Notes under the pieces: generated by a model
What the model was told of the DNA's origin: nothing
Seen by the model: only the letters and a program-made list of their open reading frames with translations
Database searches by the model: none
Program-made: the position numbers and the translations under genes
Assembly: GCA_033977485.1 (NCBI GenBank)
Contig: CM066993.1
Span: 33,706,501 to 33,770,500, forward strand
Reading direction: 5' to 3'
Length of the DNA: 64,000 nucleotides
Origin: Hydrangea macrophylla
Lineage: Eukaryota; Streptophyta; Magnoliopsida; Cornales; Hydrangeaceae
Shown here: positions 57,773 through 64,000 of the stretch, one piece after another
Layout: each line of letters begins with the position of its first letter
Numbering within the stretch: the stretch's first letter is position 1

Positions 57773-58464
57773 CTTATTTTCTCCATTTCGTTTTTGTTTC
57801 CCTTTGTCAGGAATATCACTATGAATCTACCATCCCCACCGCTATACCTTCCACATCAACTCTTTCATGGGTTTGGGCAATACATATGGTCCCCGAATAC
57901 TCCACCGCAAGAGGAAAATCTGTTGCGCAATCAATACTCCTTTATCCTTATCTCCATGCGAATCACCTCTTGCCTGTGATATCAATTCCTTACAGAGTTC
58001 AGACTTGCTTGATGATGTCCTCGTTGCTTTCTGACTGTTCTGGGAAAGGGAATCATCTCGTTTAGACTCTACATTTGAAGTTCGGGCGGCAAAAGAAGCT
58101 GTGGAGGAAGATATCTTTCTGCTTGAAGAATAGTGTTTCACTCCAATTGTTTTATGTCATTTCCTATCTTCTTTAATAAATTGAAGTGTATTCTTGGACG
58201 AAGTGTTATTAATTTCAGTTTTATTTTTGTTTTCTTTTTCAATAAGGTGTTAATTACCATTTTTGGGGGCAATAATATTGCACAGGGATGCTATTTTAAG
58301 GATTTATTTATATAAATTTGCAATTATCTACTTTGAGGTTGACGTTTTTGGCTTACATATTCTGGCAATGAACTGTTTTGTCCTTATTCTGTATGTCCAG
58401 ATTAAAATTGGTTGGTTGGGGGTGTGGAATTTCTCAATTCAGGGATATTATAGGATTTCTTTGC

Positions 58465-59060
58465 TCGATCGATCGAGAGGATCGAACACATCTCGATCGA
58501 TCAAGATGGTCATCATCTCGAGCGATTGAGGAAGGCTCAATCGATCGAAGGTTCGATCGCTCGAGCCTACTCGATCGATCGAAACCTATTTTTAAACAAA
58601 GCGTCGCCGAGACATTTCGTCAGTTTCCTCTTTCTCTCTCCCTTACTCAAGCGATCGAACACAGAGAGCGACTCCCATGGTTTTGGCCTCCCCCACTTCA
58701 AACTACAGCAATTAAGGAAGTTTCGGGTCCCTCGGATCATCAGTGGCACCACCGGCACCCTCTACCCAGTGCGTCTCTCGAGGTAAACCCCGAGTCACCC
58801 CTTGTTTTTCTTTTCGTTTCAAATTCATATAGGGGTGCCCCCCATTGCCTCTTTCACTCCTTTTCTTAGTTTTATTATCATATTTGTTGTTTTCGGGCTA
58901 TTTCCATTCTCCATCGTTGCCGCTGATATTTCGCTGTTCTCGATCGATCGAACGGGTTTCGATCGATTGAACCCGGCTTCTGTTCGATCGATCGAGAATT
59001 CTCGAGCGATCGGCCTTACAATATTCTCGATCGATCGAACAAGCCTTCGATCGATCGAAG
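58465..59060. repeat. Internal palindrome arrays of element E (TCGATCGA)
   Basis: Two clusters, 58465-58582 (about six units; a lone AGCGATCGA follows near 58650) and 58940-59060 (about seven units), with the same core as the LTR arrays. They sit in the leader of ORF3. Confidence 0.9.
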
Positions 59061-59115
59061 TGTAGCAGTTTCTTTCTCTTTATTATTTTCCCTGTTCTAA
59101 TATGTTCTCTCGTTG

Positions 59116-59130
59116 CTTCTTCCTTTTTAG
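59116..59130 (+). promoter_or_regulatory. Splice-acceptor-like site before ORF3
   Basis: TTGCTTCTTCCTTTTTAG is a strong pyrimidine-rich 3' splice-site-like sequence ending about 10 bp before the ORF3 ATG at 59140. Spliced messages for the third ORF are known for some plant Ty3/gypsy elements. Here it is inference from sequence. Confidence 0.45.
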
Positions 59131-59139
59131 GGCTTTATC

Positions 59140-60729
59140 ATGAATCCAATCACTGGCTACCACAAATCAAAGCCGTTCGACCTCGCTATACCCGACCCAG
59201 TTCCAGATCACGGGTTTAGAAACGAGGAAGACCGCATTTGGTTCACCCGTTACTTCCAGTCGAGGAAGGTCATGATCGAGCATCCCCTTGAGACTGCCTG
59301 GCTGGCTACTCCGTGGTACCTTGCACGGATACGTGCCATGCCTCAGTGGTACGCACTATTCTCCCAGCCTAACCATGTGAATCTATCTTGGATACGGGAG
59401 GCGTGTGCGACGATGATCCGGGATCCGGTTGCTCCGTTCACCCTTCGCTCATTTTTCTGTGGCCGGGAGATCATCTTCAGCCCGGCCACTGTAGCTGCTG
59501 CTCTTGGAGTACCGGAGGTACCAAATTGCGTATGCCCACATCGCCCCGATACACCTCAGCTATCACCGACCATCATCATCCGAGAGATCACCGGGGGAGC
59601 TCTTCCGACATGGGATGGCGAGGTTCTCATTCCCGACCTCCACCTCACAGATAATTACCATATGCTCCATCTTGCCCTGAGCAATTGCCTATTAGTGACA
59701 TCGTATCGGGAGAAGATTGCGGCATGGTATGCTCGTGTCTTATACGCGATCGGGACACGGCAGCCAGTCTGTTTACCCTGCCTTTACATCGACTTCATGC
59801 CACACCCTACACGCTACATTCAGGCTAAAAAGCACCTAAAGGATGCTTGGGCTATTCATAGGGTGATCGAGCATGCGGGTATCATTCCTTTGGCCGGGGA
59901 TGCGACTGCCCAGTCCCGCAGTCGGTTTGGAGAGACAGCTTCCCGCCGGTCTGATGCGTAGAAGAGGAAGCGAAAAGGAAAAGGCAAGGCGAAGATGGGA
60001 GAGAAGAGGAGACGAGGAGGCGGTACTGATACTGAGGGAGCCGCTTCTGGGACGCCCACAGAGACTGAGGAGCATGACTCGGAGGAGGAGTTAGACCCAG
60101 TTGGGGAGGTGGCGAGATTTGAGTTGAGACAGAGGTCTCAGGCTCGTACCCAGGGAGAGTCTTCTTCTGCGCCTCTCCCGACTATTCATGAGTTGTTAAT
60201 GGAGGAGAGAGAGGCCAGTATTCGACTTGAGGGTAAGGTGGATGTGATGACTATCTTGCTGGAGGCGATCTTGATACAGATCGAAGTTGATCAGGCGGCT
60301 CATACAGCTGCACCTATCGTATCCAGCGATCCACCTACAGCAGCTCCTGACACTTCCACCGTCCCACCTACTACATTTGCTGCTCCATCACCCACCACTG
60401 GCCCATCTTCTTCTGCCCCTACTGGTCCTTCAACTTCCGATCCCCCGGTTCATTTTTCCATTCCTTCTACATCTGCTGTACCACCTACTGCACCATCATC
60501 ATCAGAGGGACCACCTACTTCAGAGATACCATTTCCACCTCCTCCTGTCGTGGCCGACACATCAGTTTCTACTCCAGATGCCACGATTATAAGTGCTCCG
60601 GCTACCACTACTACGGGTGTCGAGGGTGGAGTTATGGATGCTCCAGATCTATTGATTGACATTTTATCTGATGTTCCCGATGATGGGCAGTCTGTTGGTT
60701 TGGTTTATGGATATTTTTGGTTGGTTTAG
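59140..60729 (+). pseudogene. Element E ORF3 (Athila-type post-integrase ORF) with one in-frame TAG
   Basis: ATG 59140, 273 codons to TAG 59959-59961. The same frame is open for another 255 codons to 60727-60729. The first part (ARIRAMPQWYALFSQPNHVN, RSFFCGREIIFSPATVAAALG, then a YREKIAAWYARVLYAIGTRQP segment) resembles the 'putative plant transposon protein' domain found in Athila third ORFs. Right after the TAG come KRKRKGKGKAK and EKRRRGGG, a likely nuclear-targeting stretch, then an acidic linker and a Pro/Ser/Thr-rich tail. No signal peptide or membrane segment is visible, so an envelope role is not supported. Function unknown. Confidence 0.7.
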
Positions 60730-62904
60730 TATATTCTGGGTTGTTTGTTGGGCATTTTTGGACACTGTTAGGTTATTGTTTTGGTTGTGGTTGGTTTGGA
60801 TAGTGTGGTTGTTTTTGGATATTATTGGTGCTTGGTTGGATAGTTGGATTTTTGTATCTATGATGAATTTTAGTATGTCTGATTTTCACTATTCTGTACA
60901 TTCACTTTACTATATTTCCAGTGAGTAGTTTTATTTTATGCGTGGATCTGATGCTTTATATTTCCTATATTTCTGATCTTTGCTGCTTGGAGGGTGTATG
61001 TTTTTAGTACAGGTTGTTACTATTACGATTCTTACATGATATTTCAGGTGATATCTCTCTATCTATTTTTGAAAATCACGTACTGAGGACATTGTAATTT
61101 TCAGTTGGGGTGGGATATAGATAGAGAATCACCTGTGCATATTTTTTTACGTAGCAATTTGGATCACTCTATCTATTGGAAAACATCATACAATCTCCAT
61201 TATTATTTAAAAAAATAATAATAATAATAATTTCAATTTCAAACTATCAACCAAGTCTTTGAATTAAATGGGTAGAATAATTTTGAATTTTCACTTTTAT
61301 TTTGCTGTTGTCAAGCAATGACACGATCATTTTATTCTCATCCTTTTATGAATTAAGTTCACACGTTTTTCTAGTTCTCTAGGATGAATGCATATGTTGA
61401 CCATTCCTGCATCCAAATTATTTGCACGTTTTAATAGCTATGCAGAAAACTTAAAATAAGAGTTAATACGACTTTTGTACTTTAAAGAATGAAGTAGTGA
61501 AAACTAGTCACCCTTAGTGAGCTTTTGAATCCGATCTTCATTTCTGAGGGAATTATCACATTAATTTCGAATTGTTTTCATTGAAAATGCCGATTAAAAT
61601 TCGTTGACTAGTCTCTATTTCTTCATTTTGGCTGCTTATTAGAGGAGAACGTTCAGGATTTACCAATTAGACTCAATGAACATTTAAGTGTTAAAAAATT
61701 AAGAAGTTTGGAAAATGATTTAAGCCATCGTTATTTACTCCTTACTTTTCCATATACCGTTATCAACACTTTAAATATGTGTTGTTCTTAACCTCACCCC
61801 TAGTAGATACTTCCAAGATTCTAAATCCCTAATTTTATACTTTGGCCTCAATGAACCCCATTGCCCATCTAAGGTGATTAAATTGTTGAAGTATATTATG
61901 AGGAGGGAGTAGTTGTGGGAGGGGCTACATAAAAGAGAAAAGGAAGAAGAAGGAGTAGCTCTCCATGATTAAAAAAAAATAATAATAAATAAATATGATG
62001 ATAAAATGAAATGAATGATGATATGAATGGAGAGGATGGTTGGAATAAAGTGAAGAAGTTACTGAATACAGCCACATGCTGAAAATGTACAATTTCTTAC
62101 CTCTCTAATCTCTACCCTACTAAACAAAAACCAAAAAGTCAAAGCCTTAATGATTCTCTACAACTTAGTTTGAACATGAAAGTGTAATTTGAGTTATCCA
62201 CGGTATTTCGCTCCTCTAGTAAGTAGTATTCCTTTCAGGAGACTATACACTCTAAAATGTTCGTCTTTTATGGAGTCGAGTATGAAAGCATTAGTATCCG
62301 GAAAAAAAAGTCACTCCTATTAAAGCTTTCATACCATGTGCGATTATTATTCACCAAGTTTCTATGAGATGTTCATTTGTGAGTGTAATAACTATGTGAG
62401 GATTGAGTTGAAACTACGAGTTCTGAGAGTATGATAGATTAAACAACTCTAAATAAAGTTGATGTATAGCAGTTAATTTCACACACACAGATGCATGGGT
62501 GTGACGCATTTGTTATTTTTATCTTGGTGACATGAGGGACATGTGCATTTCTTTCATGGTTGGAATGAGGATGAGATGTTTGTAGAGCTAAATTAATAGT
62601 TGAATAAAAAGGGAATGTTTAAAAGTTATTCTATATCTTTTTGGAGCTTAAAATCAGAGAATTTTGTGGGTATATTCACTGCAAACCCTCACGAGACAAC
62701 ACTCGTCCACTAGGGGAAACCTAGGGGTTTAACGGCTTGTTGCATTAGCTAAATGCAACCGCGAGTCCTGCGAAAGTGAGTTAGGTAGTTTCTTTCTCGT
62801 TTTAGTCTAGTTTACCGTAGTTTAATTTATTTTATTAGTCATTACAGTTATAGGGTAGCTTGTTTTTTTATTTTCGCTCTATTGCTAGGGACTAGCAACT
62901 CGCT
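60730..62904 (+). other. Element E 3' non-coding region
   Basis: 2.2 kb with no credible gene. It starts with a T/G-rich tail (60730-60900), has an A-rich stretch (61209-61235), and carries blocks that follow the same order as in element C, ending with the three-hairpin module (62691-62758) and GGGACTAGCAA before the polypurine tract. Confidence 0.65.
62691..62758 (+). ncRNA. Three-hairpin module, element E copy
   Basis: Stem 1 ACGAG (62691-62695)/CTCGT (62702-62706), stem 2 CTAGG (62710-62714)/CCTAG (62720-62724), stem 3 TTGCAT (62740-62745)/ATGCAA (62753-62758). Loop lengths are 6, 5 and 7, against 6, 4 and 7 in element C. Loop sequences differ, stems are identical. Confidence 0.55.
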
Positions 62905-62916
62905 AGTTGGGGGTTG
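62905..62916 (+). other. Element E polypurine tract
   Basis: GTTGGGGGTTG directly before the 3' LTR TG at 62917. Confidence 0.65.
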
Positions 62917-63762
62917 TGACAAGCGGGAGTATTTGTAAAATACAACCGCGCTAAAAGAAGAAAAAGTATGGATTTAGTTTACAATTCCTCCATTTATCTG
63001 CAATTTGAATTACAATACTAGTTTATGCACATATTGATTAAACTATGATAAGTTGTGTGTTTTAGCTGTAATTTGTGCAGACTGCAGTTGCTGTGTGAAG
63101 AGTTGAAAGATAATGATGAAGGAAAATGCTGAATTCTAAAGAAGACATGTCAAAGCTGAAATATAGAGTTCGAGCGATTGAAGACCTTTCGATCGATCGA
63201 AATTTCGATCGATCGAGATAAGTTCAAGCGAACGAAGTCTCCAAGAGTTCAATCGATCGAGGATTGTTCGATCGATCGAACATGCCTTTTATCAGATTTT
63301 TACGCGCACGCAGCAGGATACATGAAAAACCCTAGCATTAGGTTTCTGCTATATATATTCATACTATAGACGTCCATAAGGACGCCCACTTTACATTTTA
63401 TCAGTTTTTACACAAAAAGAGAGTGTTTTACTTTGATCCTTGTAGGTTTTGGTGATTGAACATTGAATTCAAGTGAAGTTTAAAGGTTATCCATAGCTTG
63501 TTCGTTCCAGGTATTGATTCTATCAGTTTTGCTTGCACTCTTTCAGTAGTTTACATAATTTATATCTGAATAGATTGCAGTTTTATTTGTTGGTAGTGTT
63601 TAAATCATAGCTTTTCAGTGATTGCATGTTTAAATCTCATTCAAACGCAACCTTAATGAATTTTTACGTTGAGAATAAATCTGTGACACTTCATACGATG
63701 TTTGAGTAGTCCCCGGGTTGGGAGATCACGATGAAGCCATGATCTCAGACCTCTGCCATGCA
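62917..63762 (+). repeat. Element E 3' LTR, truncated
   Basis: Matches 49766-50615 with few differences, including palindrome array 1 (63172-63280) and the TATA box. Identity stops after CCATGCA at 63762, where the 5' LTR continues GCAGATTAAT. Confidence 0.9.
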
Positions 63763-64000
63763 TGTCACACCCGTTCCAGAAATTTTATGATTTTGAAAAT
63801 GCATCCTTTGAGATTTTGAAATTATTAATGTTATTAATAATTTGAGTTAAGGTTCACTGTGAGTCAACGGTAAGGTGTCAGTGAGGACACGGGAACATGG
63901 TAGTTCATATGGCATGAGCATGAGTAAATGGCATTTATATGATTTAAATGTTATTTGACTTATATGGTATTTTGTGAATAGTGAATTATACCTGTGCAGT
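63763..64000 (+). mobile_element. Start of another LTR retrotransposon inside the element E 3' LTR
   Basis: Begins TGTCACACCCGTTCC, a start common to plant Ty3/gypsy (chromovirus) LTRs, exactly where element E LTR identity ends. Only 238 bp are in view, so orientation, family and target duplication cannot be confirmed. Confidence 0.5.

Larger units (their letters stand above)
49766..63762 (+). mobile_element. Element E: large Athila-type retrotransposon with third ORF, degenerate
   Basis: 5' LTR 49766-51411, primer site 51419-51435, gag, protease, RT, RNase H and integrase to 57057, an acidic ORF at about 57194-57469, ORF3 59140-60726, a 3' non-coding region, and a 3' LTR from 62917. The 3' LTR is cut at 63763 by another element, so its other part and the second target duplication (AATAT at 49761-49765) are out of view. 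Many stops, two or three frame changes and one RT deletion show that it cannot move by itself. The gag/protease motifs, tRNA-Asp primer and post-integrase ORF place it in the Athila lineage. Confidence 0.85.

Noticed and set aside
57718..58141. Phe/Leu-rich and antisense frames after integrase in element E
   Set aside because: T-rich non-coding sequence before an acceptor-like site; no similarity to known proteins and no conserved start.
60287..60662. 101-codon and antisense frames overlapping the ORF3 tail
   Set aside because: Shadows of the Pro/Ser/Thr-rich ORF3 frame (CCA/ACC-rich codons).
59140..60729. ORF3 as a retroviral-type envelope protein
   Set aside because: No signal peptide, no transmembrane segment and no cleavage site are visible; a nuclear-type basic stretch is present instead.

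Overview
The window is nuclear DNA from a flowering plant, most likely a eudicot. It contains one recognisable host gene, which has a spliced intron, inside several layers of nested transposable elements. The element lineages (Athila, Tat/Ogre, Tekay/Del-type and Copia LTR elements, CACTA transposons, a tRNA-type SINE, foldback MITEs) are typical of plants. No bacterial, organellar, rRNA or tRNA genes were seen. The species cannot be named from the sequence alone.

Layout. 1-3470 is a decayed CACTA (En/Spm) transposon with two broken, intron-containing coding regions. 4380-10399 (minus) is a two-exon GH17 beta-1,3-glucanase gene with an X8/CBM43 domain. Its 4.5-kb intron is full of foldback elements, and its catalytic acid/base Glu is replaced by Lys. 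A SINE with long target duplications lies about 300 bp upstream. From 12379 to beyond 35180 is a minus-strand Tat-like Ty3/gypsy element (A) broken by later insertions: a CACTA-type end next to a captured glutaredoxin gene fragment (12574 to about 14100), a Del-type LTR remnant (ending 15579), a Copia solo LTR (17910-21617) that itself contains a Del-type solo LTR (18428-20809), and an Ogre-like element B (21778-33327). 35675-44098 is a complete, young Athila-type element C that carries gag and protease only. 46898-49765 is the 3' end of a minus-strand Tekay/Del-type element D, cut by a large Athila element E (49766 to 63762). E has gag, protease, RT, RNase H, integrase, a small acidic ORF and a third ORF, all damaged. 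The 3' LTR of E is cut at 63763 by what looks like the start of another LTR element.

How the parts relate. C and E both use a tRNA-Asp type primer site and share a conserved 3' non-coding end, so C could have been mobilised by proteins from an intact relative of E. E itself cannot supply them: its RT has lost motif A and its protease motif is altered. Exact 5-bp target duplications for the Copia, Del and Athila-C insertions fix the nesting order.

Most interesting. (1) Three different LTR families here (Del-type F, Athila C, Athila E) each carry an array of short perfect palindromes, with a different sequence in each family, just upstream of the LTR TATA box, and a second array elsewhere in the element. 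(2) C and E share three consecutive small hairpins near the polypurine tract whose stems are identical while the loops differ. (3) Element E ORF3 is a long frame interrupted once by an in-frame TAG directly before a basic, nuclear-signal-like stretch. (4) Glutaredoxin exons lie beside a CACTA-type terminus.
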